Shown one piece after another: positions 34,036-42,654 of a stretch of 64,000 nucleotides of DNA (its first letter is position 1; the number at the start of each line of letters is the position of its first letter). Source of the stretch: JAKAXS01 sp041940525 (GTDB lineage: Bacteria > Pseudomonadota > Alphaproteobacteria > Rhizobiales > Hyphomicrobiaceae); assembly GCA_041940525.1 (NCBI GenBank), contig JBGTSB010000007.1, positions 1-64,000 on the forward strand, in the 5' to 3' direction. Both the position numbers and the translations under genes were made by a program. Below the pieces are notes generated by a model. The model had not been told where the DNA came from, did not search any database, and worked only from the letters and a program-made list of their open reading frames with translations.

Positions 34036-35661
34036 ATGAGATGCAATCCGTGGCGTTGGCTTTGGGGGGTAATCCCCATCGCGATGTTGACTTGGCTCGC
34101 CATCACTTGGGAGCGGGAAGGCATTGAAACGGACCTGCAGACGCGCGCAGAATCGGCGCTGCGGAGCAATGGTTATGGTTGGGGCCGGATCGATATCGAA
34201 GGCCGTGACATCCTATTGACAGGTGTTGCCCCGGATGCTGCCGAACCTTATCGCGCCTCCAAGGCCGTTCGCGCGGTCAAAGGCGTCCGCATGGTGCGCA
34301 ACCGCACGGACGCACGCTCCGACAAAGCGGCCACGGCTGATGCCAGCGGCGCGAAAGAAATGGTCGGCGTAGAAGACGCCAGCGAAGCCGATGTTTCCAT
34401 CTCCGGCGCGAAGGTGAAGTCGAAGAAGGGTGGTAAGCCGTATCCGTCTCACGAGTGGGCGCGCAGTGAGGAAGACGCGCGCCAGGCACGCATTGCCGCG
34501 ATGTCAGAAAAGTCGGACAAAGTCGAAATTGAGGACGGTTCGGGCGAGGCGGATGTTTCGGTTTCCGAAGCCCGGGTTAAGTCGAAAAAGGGCGGCAAGC
34601 CCTATCCGGCTTACGACTGGGCTCGCGGGGAAGAAGAAGCCCGGCAATTGCGTCTTGCTGCAATTTTGGCCCAGTGGCTTGAGGCCGCGAAAGGTAATGG
34701 TGGCGAAAGCGAAGCGGGCTCATACGTTGGCATGACTGCCGAAGAAGCGGCTGCTTTGGAAAAGGCGCGGCAAGAGCGCTTGGCGAAGTACGCTGCGATC
34801 ATGAGCGAACAGCGCGAGCAACTGGCGGCGGCGGCGCCCGACCTTGAGACTTGGGCTGTCGAGGCCCGTGCTCTTGAAGATGCGCGGTGGGAACGGGAAC
34901 AAGCTGCTTTCGCCCGCATGCTTGAGGAAGACGACGCTGCGAGCAAGGCCGAGGAAGAGCGCTGGGCTGCTGAAGAAGCCGAGCGGGAGCGTCTTGCCGA
35001 AGAAGAGGCTGCGCGCAAAGCAGAAGAAGAGCGCTTAGCCGCCGAAAAGGCCGCGGCGGAGAATGCCGCTGCTGAAAAGGCTCGCGCTGAAGATGAAGCG
35101 CGGCTCCAGGCCGAGGCGGAAGCAGAGGCACAACGCTTGGCTGAAGAAAAAGCCAAGGCCGAGGCGGAAGCTGAAGCCAAGCGCGAGGCCGAAGAAGAGG
35201 CGCAACGCAAGGCTGCCGAGGCTGACGTTGAGCAGGAGCGCGCTGCTGCCGCCGAAAAAGAAGCCGAGCAAGCGAAACGCAAGGCTGAAGCCGATCATTG
35301 CCACGGCTTGATGAAGAGCGCGATGGCCGAAGGCGTGATCAAATTTGCGACGGCCAAGTCCGAAATTAAGTCAAACAGCTTCCTGACGTTGGATCGTCTG
35401 GCTGGCATCGTGGAAGTTTGCCCCCAGGCGAACATCACGATCTATGGACATACGGACTCTCAAGGCGAGATTGAAAATAACCAAGCGTTGTCTGAAAAGC
35501 GTGCGAATGCAGTCGCCGAGTATTTGATCAAGAAAGGCGTTGATGCGTCGCGCTTGAAAACCGAAGGGTTCGGCGAGCTTCGGCCTGTCGCGAGCAATGA
35601 CACGCCGGAAGGCATGAGCAAGAACCGTCGGATCGAATTTAAGGTCACGCCTGTGCCTTAA
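34036..35661 (+). CDS. OmpA-domain protein with BON-like region, 40-residue duplication and long coiled coil
   Basis: A 541-residue envelope protein. An N-terminal membrane anchor (residues ~8-24) is followed by a BON-like domain (~28-100). Next come two copies of a ~40-residue block (117-156 and 171-210) sharing VKSKKGGKPYP and a WAR-[SG]-E-E-[DE]-AR core. Residues ~225-420 are an Ala/Glu/Lys coiled coil, and residues ~425-541 an OmpA-C peptidoglycan-binding domain with IYGHTDSQGE, LSEKRANAV and NRRIEF. It probably links membrane to peptidoglycan. A 34-residue membrane peptide and an HHH protein follow in the same direction with short gaps. Confidence 0.88.
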   Translation: MRCNPWRWLWGVIPIAMLTWLAITWEREGIETDLQTRAESALRSNGYGWGRIDIEGRDILLTGVAPDAAEPYRASKAVRAVKGVRMVRNRTDARSDKAATADASGAKEMVGVEDASEADVSISGAKVKSKKGGKPYPSHEWARSEEDARQARIAAMSEKSDKVEIEDGSGEADVSVSEARVKSKKGGKPYPAYDWARGEEEARQLRLAAILAQWLEAAKGNGGESEAGSYVGMTAEEAAALEKARQERLAKYAAIMSEQREQLAAAAPDLETWAVEARALEDARWEREQAAFARMLEEDDAASKAEEERWAAEEAERERLAEEEAARKAEEERLAAEKAAAENAAAEKARAEDEARLQAEAEAEAQRLAEEKAKAEAEAEAKREAEEEAQRKAAEADVEQERAAAAEKEAEQAKRKAEADHCHGLMKSAMAEGVIKFATAKSEIKSNSFLTLDRLAGIVEVCPQANITIYGHTDSQGEIENNQALSEKRANAVAEYLIKKGVDASRLKTEGFGELRPVASNDTPEGMSKNRRIEFKVTPVP

Positions 35662-35692
35662 GCGCGGACCAGAGAGTGTTGGAGTTAAGAAA

Positions 35693-35797
35693 ATGGACTA
35701 CCTGTTTCTCAAGCTGATCTGGTACATCGCCGTCGCTTTCGCCATTGGCTTGCTGGTGGGTTGGATTTCCTGCGGACGCAGGCAGAACGAACAATAA
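35693..35797 (+). CDS. 34-residue single-pass membrane peptide
   Basis: A short ORF with ATG at 35693 and TAA at 35795-35797, preceded by GGAG ten bases upstream. It encodes MDYLFLKLIWYIAVAFAIG, then LLVGWISCGRRQNEQ: one transmembrane helix with a short basic tail. It lies 31 bases after the OmpA-domain gene and 41 bases before the HHH protein gene, so it looks like the middle gene of a three-gene operon. The tail cysteine is unexplained. No family is known to me. Confidence 0.65.
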   Translation: MDYLFLKLIWYIAVAFAIGLLVGWISCGRRQNEQ

Positions 35798-35838
35798 GGC
35801 GCTGACAAAACGAAGCAGCCGCGCGGGAGTAGTGTTCG

Positions 35839-37443
35839 ATGTATATGTTGGTTTTGCAGACGTTCTTGATGCTGCTGGCAGCGTTTGTTTTAGGTGCTGC
35901 CTTGGCGTGCCTGTTCAAGCGAACCTTGCATGGCGGGCCGGACGATGAGCTGGCAGCCGAAACGGCGCACGTGAATGTGCCGCCTGCCGTCCCAAGATCT
36001 ACGCCGGTCAATCCGCCAGTGGCTGCGCCGCCTGTCCCGCCAGTGACGGCTGCTGACGCAGAGCGCTTCGGCCGCGCGCTGCAAGGCGCTGAGCAGCCCG
36101 ATGCGGATGCCGTGGTGGTGCCGACCGGTCCGGCTGTTGAGGTTCAGCCCACGCCACTTCCGGCCGGTGAGACCTATGCGGCGATTGCGGTGGCCAGTCA
36201 CGATGGTTCGACGCTGCCGCCGCCGGGCGTTGTTGAAGCGCAGGTTTCGCCTCCCGTCATGCCAGGGCCCGATCCTGAGCCGCTGCCCATACCGGCGGCT
36301 GATGTTCCGGCTCCCGTACGACCTGCCGATGCGCCTGAGCCGCCAGCCGTTTCTTACACGCAGGAAGCTGCCGATTCCGGGATCACCTATACGCCGGAGC
36401 CCGAACCCGCCGCGGAAGATTTTGAGTTCACACCTGATCCCTCAGACGAGTCCGAGTTGCCGGCGGGTGAGTCTTACACCTCGGTTGCGCTTGGTCTGGC
36501 TGGCGCTGCTGCCGCGGCAGCAGCTGCGGGAACGATGACTTCGGCTGCGGAAGACGAGGCGCCAGTTGCGCCGGACGAGCCCGAGGTGAGCGAAGATACC
36601 GCTCCTGGTGCTGGAACGACTTTGACGACGGCCGCTGTTGCCGCCGCCGCCGGTATCGCGGCCGGCCGCGCGGAAGATGGTGCGGGGGATGACCTAACGA
36701 AGATCCGTGGCATCGACAATGTGCTGGCGTCGCGCTTGAACTATGCTGGTGTTGATAGCTTCGCCCAGATTGCTGCTTGGGATGCCGATGACGTGCGCCG
36801 CATGAGCCAGACGCTGGGCTTCTTCGGCCGCATTGAAGACGAATACTGGCGTGAGCAGGCGCGTTTACTAGCATCAGGGGATAGCCCGGCTGACCTTTCG
36901 CCGCCCGCTGCCGAGCCGCCGCCTGCCGCCGCTCCACCCGAAGATCCACCACCGTCCGAACCGTCGTCCGGTGGGGCCGGACATGCTGCTGCGTCGGCTG
37001 CCGCCGCTGCCGCAGCGGCGGCTCTCTCGGCGGCATCTCTGGCTTCGCAAAGTGAGGCACCGTCCGAAGCGCCGGCGCCTGTAGAGACGCCGCCCGAAGA
37101 TATGGCTGGTGACGGAGATGACTCCAGCCGCCGTGTCACGGGCCTGCGCTCGGTTCGCGCAGAAGCGCTCGTTGGCGATGATGCGAATTTTGTCAGCGGC
37201 GATCATGACGACCTGAAGCGCATTCGCGGCATCGGTGTTCTGATTGAGAAGAAGCTGAATTCGCTCGGCGTGACGAGCTATGAGCAAGTCGCGAACTGGT
37301 CAGCCGACGACATTGAGCGTATCAGCCAGGTGCTCGACTTCCGCGGCCGGATTGAGCGTGAGAACTGGATTGAGCAAGCTCGCATTCTGGCGTCTGGCGG
37401 ACAGACCGAGTTTTCGCGCCGCGTCGACCGGGGCGATCTCTAA
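35839..37443 (+). CDS. membrane-anchored protein with two helix-hairpin-helix (predicted 5' DNA nuclease-like) modules
   Basis: A 534-residue protein. One N-terminal transmembrane helix (~6-26) is followed by a long Pro/Ala/Glu-rich linker with poly-alanine runs (near 220-228 and 390-402). Two homologous helix-hairpin-helix modules lie at ~285-350 (LTKIRGIDNVLASRLNYAGV) and ~458-520 (LKRIRGIGVLIEKKLNSLGV), each ending with an FxGRIE...W-x-EQAR-[LI]-LASG block. Such modules occur in COG3743 predicted nucleases, but no catalytic nuclease residues are visible; binding is more likely than cutting. GGGAG precedes the ATG. Confidence 0.82.
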   Translation: MYMLVLQTFLMLLAAFVLGAALACLFKRTLHGGPDDELAAETAHVNVPPAVPRSTPVNPPVAAPPVPPVTAADAERFGRALQGAEQPDADAVVVPTGPAVEVQPTPLPAGETYAAIAVASHDGSTLPPPGVVEAQVSPPVMPGPDPEPLPIPAADVPAPVRPADAPEPPAVSYTQEAADSGITYTPEPEPAAEDFEFTPDPSDESELPAGESYTSVALGLAGAAAAAAAAGTMTSAAEDEAPVAPDEPEVSEDTAPGAGTTLTTAAVAAAAGIAAGRAEDGAGDDLTKIRGIDNVLASRLNYAGVDSFAQIAAWDADDVRRMSQTLGFFGRIEDEYWREQARLLASGDSPADLSPPAAEPPPAAAPPEDPPPSEPSSGGAGHAAASAAAAAAAAALSAASLASQSEAPSEAPAPVETPPEDMAGDGDDSSRRVTGLRSVRAEALVGDDANFVSGDHDDLKRIRGIGVLIEKKLNSLGVTSYEQVANWSADDIERISQVLDFRGRIERENWIEQARILASGGQTEFSRRVDRGDL

Positions 37444-37459
37444 GCCGGTTCGTATTCGC

Positions 37460-38371
37460 TTACGCCCCGATGGTTTGATCCAGGCTGTTGGACTGCCGGG
37501 CTTTATCCAGAAAATTTCGGATTGCGCTAATAGAAGGATCGTCGCGAAGCAACGGCGGATGTCCCTGGGCCTTCACAGTGTAGCTGAAGCAGGCAGGGTG
37601 CTGTCGCTTCATCTCGTCGACGGTCTCTTGCGAGAGAATATCGGACGTTTCGCCGCGCAGGACCAGCAATGGAACGCGCTTTAGGGCTTCGAACTGCGGC
37701 CAAACCGGTGGCAGTGGCTTGTCGAGCACTGAGAAAGAATTCGCGAGCTTTGGATCGTAGCCTTGTTGCGGCTTGCCATTGCGCTCATTGAACCATTGGC
37801 GCGCCACGGCTTCCCACTCGTTCTCGGAGACATCGGGAAATGCCTTCCGGCACATGTCGCCGACGAGTTTGCCGGCGTCCGCCCAGGTGCGCGGCACCGG
37901 CATGCGCCCGACGTAGGCTGCGATGCGGGTGAGCCCTTTGCGTTCAATCACCGGCCCGATGTCGTTTAAAACGACTGCACCCAATAAGCGGGGACGGATG
38001 GCGGCCAATGCCATGGCGATGAGGCCCCCGCGCGAGGTGCCGACGATGGCCGCGTCGGTTAGCCCGGCTGCGGTCATGAACTCACTCACATCGAGCGCTT
38101 CGACCGGCACCGTGTAGTTCTTCCAGTCCGGGTCCCAGTCGGAATTGCCGCGCCCCCGGTAGTCGAGCGTGTAAACATCGCGCGGGGCCGCGCCGCTTGA
38201 GGAAAGCTCTTGCGCGAAGACGTTGAAGTCGCGGCCGTTGCGCGTCAGTCCCGCCAAGCATACGACGGGCCGGCGGCCTGTAACGGAGCGCTTGGCCGGA
38301 TAATGCCGGGCGTAGAGTTTCAGCCCATCGCGCGTCGTGAACTTGATTTCCCGGAAGGTGTCGTCTGACAC
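37460..38371 (-). CDS. alpha/beta-fold hydrolase
   Basis: A 303-residue esterase/hydrolase. It has the oxyanion region CLAGLTRNGRDF, the nucleophile elbow GTSRGGLIA (Ser), an acid near LRGETSDIL and the catalytic His in VKAQGHPPLL. There is no signal peptide. The start is GTG at 38371 with AGGGGGAG five bases upstream. The substrate is unknown. It converges with the HHH-protein gene at a 16-base gap and lies 24 bases downstream of, and codirectional with, the slt gene frame order (slt is transcribed first). Confidence 0.87.
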   Translation of the reverse strand: MSDDTFREIKFTTRDGLKLYARHYPAKRSVTGRRPVVCLAGLTRNGRDFNVFAQELSSSGAAPRDVYTLDYRGRGNSDWDPDWKNYTVPVEALDVSEFMTAAGLTDAAIVGTSRGGLIAMALAAIRPRLLGAVVLNDIGPVIERKGLTRIAAYVGRMPVPRTWADAGKLVGDMCRKAFPDVSENEWEAVARQWFNERNGKPQQGYDPKLANSFSVLDKPLPPVWPQFEALKRVPLLVLRGETSDILSQETVDEMKRQHPACFSYTVKAQGHPPLLRDDPSISAIRNFLDKARQSNSLDQTIGA

Positions 38372-38395
38372 GGGGCTCCCCCTTGCGTTACTTTC

Positions 38396-40540
38396 TTAGC
38401 GGCTCCGGCCGCGCAGCAGGTCCTCATTCAAGCGCAATGCTGGCTCTTGTCCAAGCCGGGAGCGATAGATCTGCAGGTTTGATAACACCTTGGCGACGTA
38501 CTGGCGCGTTTCCTTGATGGGAATTCGCTCAATCCAGTCGATGGGATCAATGTTCGGGTCGCGAGGATCACCGAATTCGCGAATCCACTGGCGGCTGCGT
38601 CCGGGCCCGGCGTTATAGCCGGTTGCACCCAATATGTAGGAGCCAGAGAACTCTCGCATCCGGTCGGAGATGTAGGCCGCGCCGATTGTCGTATTATAGC
38701 GCACGTCCTTCAGGAGGCGCTTCAGGTCACATTTGATCTTGTAGTCCCGGCAAACGTGCTTGGCCGTGATGCTCATGACCTGGAGGAAGCCTTTGGCTCC
38801 CGCGCCCGAAACGGTGAGGCTGTTGAACTCGGTTTCCTGCCGGGCGATGGCGAGCAGGTAGGCCGGTTCGGCTGGTTTGCTTAGCGGCCGGTATGCTGGG
38901 AACGGATGCACTGGATAAGAATAAATGTGCAAGTTATATCCGCTTGCGATCGCTTTCTTGGCGGTGCGCACGGCCAGCTGCGTGTCGTCGATCATCTCGG
39001 CCAAATGGGCGACGAGCGCGACTTCGGCTTCGGTCGAGAAGACAGTGCGAAGGTGGTAGATGAAGGCGCGTTTGATGTTCGCCGGAAGATTAGCCTTGTA
39101 GGCCACGCCGACGGCTTGCACGGCATCCATGTTTATAAAGCGCTGGATCTGTTCGTCGCTCGCAGATTCGGGCGGGCCGATGTTGAGTGCTATCCGGCCG
39201 CGCTGCAGTTTTTGCATGGAAAGCAGGCCATGGAACGTATCTGAGTTGCGCGCGGAGGCTTGGTAACTGCGTCTGGCCATTTCGTTGTCGCCGAGCGCTT
39301 CGGCGGCGCGGCCGACCCAGTAGTGGGACTTGGCGTGGCTTAACGGTCCGTCGGCTGCTTTGGCCATGATGGCGAAGTGTTTGGCGGCTTGCCTTGCGTC
39401 CTTGAGATAGCGCAAGGCCAGCCAACCGGCCATGAACTGCTGTTCCTTGTAGGGGTTGACTGTAATCGGACCGGCATCGCGCACGAGCGCGTATGCAAGT
39501 TTCGGCTGGCCGGCTTTCAGTGCGAGGTACGCATTGATGCGCCGCTCTTCCCACCATTCATCCAGGTTGGCGATCTCGTCCGGATCCGTCGGTGCCTTCA
39601 ACAGCAGGCTTGTTGCCTGGCTCAGTTTTCCCTGTTTGCGGAGAGATTGAATTTTGTGGAACTGGGCGCCCCAATCGTCCTGCTCTGCGTTACGTAAGGC
39701 GGTCGGGCGTGCCTTGCCGCGTGTCAGGAAAACTTTGAGGCGCGCGTTGGCCTGGGCCTGTTCGGATTTCGGAAGCAACGCGATGATGCGCCGTGCTTCG
39801 GCCGCACGGCGCTTGCGTTGGCCATTCCAGCGGATGTTGTCGATGATCAGGCGGTCGAGTTTCCAGGCGTGATCGTCTGACTGAAGCAGGCTGCCCAGCC
39901 GCTCCAGGAAAGCCTTTTCATAGTTGGCAGGGATGTCGTGGTCGCGCCAGGCCTCGCGCGCGAGCTGTCGCGCCTGGCGTTCATCGCCTGCGCGAAGGTG
40001 CGCTGAAGCAAGCGCGGCCAGCCCGATGCCAGAAGTTGGCTTGCCGTTCCTGAAATACGAGGCAACATCGCCAGGGGAGCCGCCGCGATCAAACAACTCT
40101 TCTTCCATCCGCTCCCAAAGTTTGTCGCGGCTTGGCCAGGTGGGGTTCTCATCAAGAAAAGTCTTGTAGTCTCGTGCGCTGCCAAGGCCATTTCTCAGGC
40201 GCCACCATTCAATCAGCTTGCGGGCGACTCGGTCTTCGACGCGTGCACTGTGGGCTGCGATATCATCGGTACGCTTCTTCGATACGGCCGAGAACGCGTC
40301 GCGCAGGGCGTCCTTATCGCCGCTGGAAAGCCGGTAGTTTTTGACCGGTGCCAAGGCTTTGTTCAGGCGGGCCAAGTAGCGTGCCTCGGCTTTGTTGGGT
40401 GATTTTGGTTGGGCCAGCAGGCCGGGCTGGGTGTCTTGCGCCGCGGTAGCGGGGGCTGTTGAAAACAGGGTGAAAGCGGCCAGTATGGCGGCTGCGGCGG
40501 GTACAGGTAATGAGCGGTTCACCCTTGCGAAATCAAACAA
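38396..40540 (-). CDS. slt: soluble lytic murein transglycosylase
   Basis: Cleaves peptidoglycan glycan strands to 1,6-anhydro-muropeptides in the periplasm. The 714-residue product has a signal peptide (~1-33, ending PATAA), a large alpha-superhelical U-domain (~40-560), and the C-terminal catalytic domain with the Glu in ARQETEFN, GAKGFLQVMSITAKHV and GATGYNAGPGRSRQW. The TTG start at 40540 is supported by AAAGGA eight bases upstream. Downstream on the same strand is a hydrolase. The architecture matches E. coli Slt70. Confidence 0.93.
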   Translation of the reverse strand: MFDFARVNRSLPVPAAAAILAAFTLFSTAPATAAQDTQPGLLAQPKSPNKAEARYLARLNKALAPVKNYRLSSGDKDALRDAFSAVSKKRTDDIAAHSARVEDRVARKLIEWWRLRNGLGSARDYKTFLDENPTWPSRDKLWERMEEELFDRGGSPGDVASYFRNGKPTSGIGLAALASAHLRAGDERQARQLAREAWRDHDIPANYEKAFLERLGSLLQSDDHAWKLDRLIIDNIRWNGQRKRRAAEARRIIALLPKSEQAQANARLKVFLTRGKARPTALRNAEQDDWGAQFHKIQSLRKQGKLSQATSLLLKAPTDPDEIANLDEWWEERRINAYLALKAGQPKLAYALVRDAGPITVNPYKEQQFMAGWLALRYLKDARQAAKHFAIMAKAADGPLSHAKSHYWVGRAAEALGDNEMARRSYQASARNSDTFHGLLSMQKLQRGRIALNIGPPESASDEQIQRFINMDAVQAVGVAYKANLPANIKRAFIYHLRTVFSTEAEVALVAHLAEMIDDTQLAVRTAKKAIASGYNLHIYSYPVHPFPAYRPLSKPAEPAYLLAIARQETEFNSLTVSGAGAKGFLQVMSITAKHVCRDYKIKCDLKRLLKDVRYNTTIGAAYISDRMREFSGSYILGATGYNAGPGRSRQWIREFGDPRDPNIDPIDWIERIPIKETRQYVAKVLSNLQIYRSRLGQEPALRLNEDLLRGRSR

Positions 40541-40731
40541 TTGGATATCCTTTGTGTCCGTTCCATGCTTAGACGGCCAGCGTCGCTTGCGGCACGGCGG
40601 GCAACAGCATAGTCTCCCGGAAAATGCTGCGCCGGAGCCACGTCTTTAGGCCCGAGCAACGCGGCAAAAACAAGGATATGGAATTTCAGCGGCTTTGATG
40701 CCCGCGGAATAGCTCAATTGAGGCCATCAAA

Positions 40732-41631
40732 ATGTTTACCGGCTCTTTCACGGCTCTGGTTACGCCGTTCAAGGAAGGCGTGCTTGATGAGGCCGCGTTT
40801 CAGCGCTTGGTCGAATGGCAGATTACGGAAGGCACGCACGGCTTGGTGCCGGTAGGGACGACTGGTGAAAGCCCGACGTTGAGCCATGACGAGCACAAGC
40901 GCGTTGTCGAAATGTGTATCGAAACGGCTGCTGGTCGCGTACCGGTTATCGCCGGTGCTGGTTCCAACTCGACTGATGAGGCGATTGACCTTTCGCAGCA
41001 CGCCAAGAGCGTTGGTGCCGCCGCCGTTTTGGTCGTCACGCCGTATTACAACAAGCCGACGCAAGAAGGGATGTTCCAACACTACAAGGCGATCAACGAT
41101 GCCGTTGAGGTGCCGATTATTATTTACAACATTCCCGGCCGTTCCGTTGTCGACATGACGGTTGCGACCATGGCGCGCTGCTACCATGAACTGGAGCACG
41201 TCGTTGGCGTGAAGGACGCAACCTGCAATTTGGCGCGCGTTTCGCAACAGCGCCTCGCCATGGGTCCGGAGTTCAATCAGCTGTCTGGTGAAGACGGTAC
41301 GGCGCTGGCTTTCATGGCGCACGGCGGGCAGGGCTGCATATCGGTTGCGTCTAACGTGGCGCCACGTCTGTGCTGCGAATTCCAGAACGCGTGTTTGTCG
41401 GGTGACTTCAAGGCCGCGCTAGCGCTGCAAGACAAGCTGATGCCGTTGCATGATGTGCTTTTCATCGAAAGCAATCCGGGCCCTGTTAAGTATGCGCTCT
41501 CGACCTTGGGGCTTTGTGAGCCGGACATGCGTATGCCCATGGTTCCGGTGAGCGAGGATACGAAGGCGGCCGTTGACGCGGTTCTGCAGTCGTTGGGCTT
41601 GTCGGGCGCCGGGGCCAAGGCGGCCGAGTAA
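40732..41631 (+). CDS. dapA: 4-hydroxy-tetrahydrodipicolinate synthase
   Basis: Condenses pyruvate with aspartate semialdehyde, the first step of the lysine/diaminopimelate branch. The 299-residue TIM-barrel lyase shows GTTGESPTLSHDEH, the active-site Tyr in IIIYNIPGRSVVD, and the Schiff-base Lys in VVGVKDATCNLARV. GAGG precedes the ATG. It is followed after four bases by smpB, a common alphaproteobacterial arrangement. Confidence 0.97.
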   Translation: MFTGSFTALVTPFKEGVLDEAAFQRLVEWQITEGTHGLVPVGTTGESPTLSHDEHKRVVEMCIETAAGRVPVIAGAGSNSTDEAIDLSQHAKSVGAAAVLVVTPYYNKPTQEGMFQHYKAINDAVEVPIIIYNIPGRSVVDMTVATMARCYHELEHVVGVKDATCNLARVSQQRLAMGPEFNQLSGEDGTALAFMAHGGQGCISVASNVAPRLCCEFQNACLSGDFKAALALQDKLMPLHDVLFIESNPGPVKYALSTLGLCEPDMRMPMVPVSEDTKAAVDAVLQSLGLSGAGAKAAE

Positions 41632-41635
41632 TCCC

Positions 41636-42112
41636 ATGTCCGCAAAGAAGGAGCCGGGCCGCAAGACCGTGGCCGAGAACCGCAAGGCGCGGCACGAGTA
41701 TTTCATCACCGATACCTATGAGGCTGGCATTCAATTGACCGGCACGGAGGTGAAGGCGCTTCGGAATGGTCATGCCAACATCGGTGAAAGCTATGCTGAT
41801 ACCGAAGAAGACGGCATGTACCTCGTGAACGCTTACATCCCGACGTATCAGGACGCGGGGCAATTCTTCCAGCACGAACCCCGGCGCAAGCGGAAGCTGC
41901 TGTTGCATGCCCGTGAGATTCACAAACTCGGCATCGCTGTTCAGCGTAAGGGCATGACGGTCGTACCGCTCGAACTCTATTTCAACGAGCGGGGACGGGC
42001 GAAGCTGAAGCTGGCGTTGGCGGAAGGCAAGAAAATTCACGACAAGCGCGAGACCGACAAGAAGCGGGATTGGAACCGGCAGAAACAGCGCATCATGCGC
42101 GAAAAGGGGTAA
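41636..42112 (+). CDS. smpB: SsrA-binding protein
   Basis: Binds tmRNA and is required for trans-translation on stalled ribosomes. The 158-residue product has KTVAENRKARHEYFI, YEAGIQLTGTEVKALRNG, and the basic C-terminal tail KKIHDKRETDKKRDW. ATG at 41636 is the family start, just after the dapA stop; the longer frame overlapping dapA is not family-like. The ssrA gene itself is not in this window. Confidence 0.97.
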   Translation: MSAKKEPGRKTVAENRKARHEYFITDTYEAGIQLTGTEVKALRNGHANIGESYADTEEDGMYLVNAYIPTYQDAGQFFQHEPRRKRKLLLHAREIHKLGIAVQRKGMTVVPLELYFNERGRAKLKLALAEGKKIHDKRETDKKRDWNRQKQRIMREKG

Positions 42113-42115
42113 CTC

Positions 42116-42643
42116 TTGGCTGGTCTGGAAGACGATGGCGCGGCTGCACATCTGGTGCGAGGTGTTCCCTTGCCGGACTTACCGCTGCCGTCCACGTTGG
42201 GTGGACCGGTGTCGTTGGACCGCTTAGGCGGGCGCACGATCATTTATTTTTATCCTTGGACCGGGCGCCCTGGATATGCCGATCCGCCCGGCTGGGATGA
42301 CATTCCCGGAGCGCACGGCTCAACACCGGAAGCGGCTGGATTTCGCGAACACTATGCGGGATTTAAGGCCGCTGGCGTTGGGGTGTTTGGTGTCAGCACG
42401 CAGGCAACGAGCTATCAGAGCGAGTTTGCGCGCCGGCTAGAACTGCCATTTGCTTTGCTGAGTGATGAAGCGTTCGCGCTGCAGCAGGAGCTTTCGCTGC
42501 CAACTTTCGAGACGGGCGGTGTGCGCTATCTGAAACGGCTTACGCTTGTCATCTGCGGTGGGCTTATAGAAGCGTGTGTGTATCCAGTCTCTGACCCGGC
42601 GGGACATGCCCGCGAGATGTTGAACGGCTTACCGCCGGATTGA
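42116..42643 (+). CDS. peroxiredoxin-fold protein lacking the catalytic cysteines
   Basis: A 175-residue AhpC/BCP-like thioredoxin-fold protein. It has IIYFYPWTGRPGYADP, then IPGAHGSTPEAAGFREHY where related peroxiredoxins, as I recall, read GCTPEACGF. Here the peroxidatic position is Ser69 and the second position Ala74. The only cysteines are in a C-terminal strand (VICGGLIEAC). The rest of the fold is intact (GVSTQATSYQSEFA, LPTFETGG). Thiol peroxidase activity is therefore unlikely. The start is TTG at 42116, three bases after smpB, with AAGGGG upstream. Confidence 0.8.
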   Translation: MAGLEDDGAAAHLVRGVPLPDLPLPSTLGGPVSLDRLGGRTIIYFYPWTGRPGYADPPGWDDIPGAHGSTPEAAGFREHYAGFKAAGVGVFGVSTQATSYQSEFARRLELPFALLSDEAFALQQELSLPTFETGGVRYLKRLTLVICGGLIEACVYPVSDPAGHAREMLNGLPPD

Positions 42644-42654
42644 CCGCTGGCGGA

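Noticed and set aside
34611..35282. Ser/Ala-rich minus-strand ORF over the coiled coil
   Set aside because: Produced by the repetitive Ala/Glu codons of the OmpA-domain gene on the plus strand.
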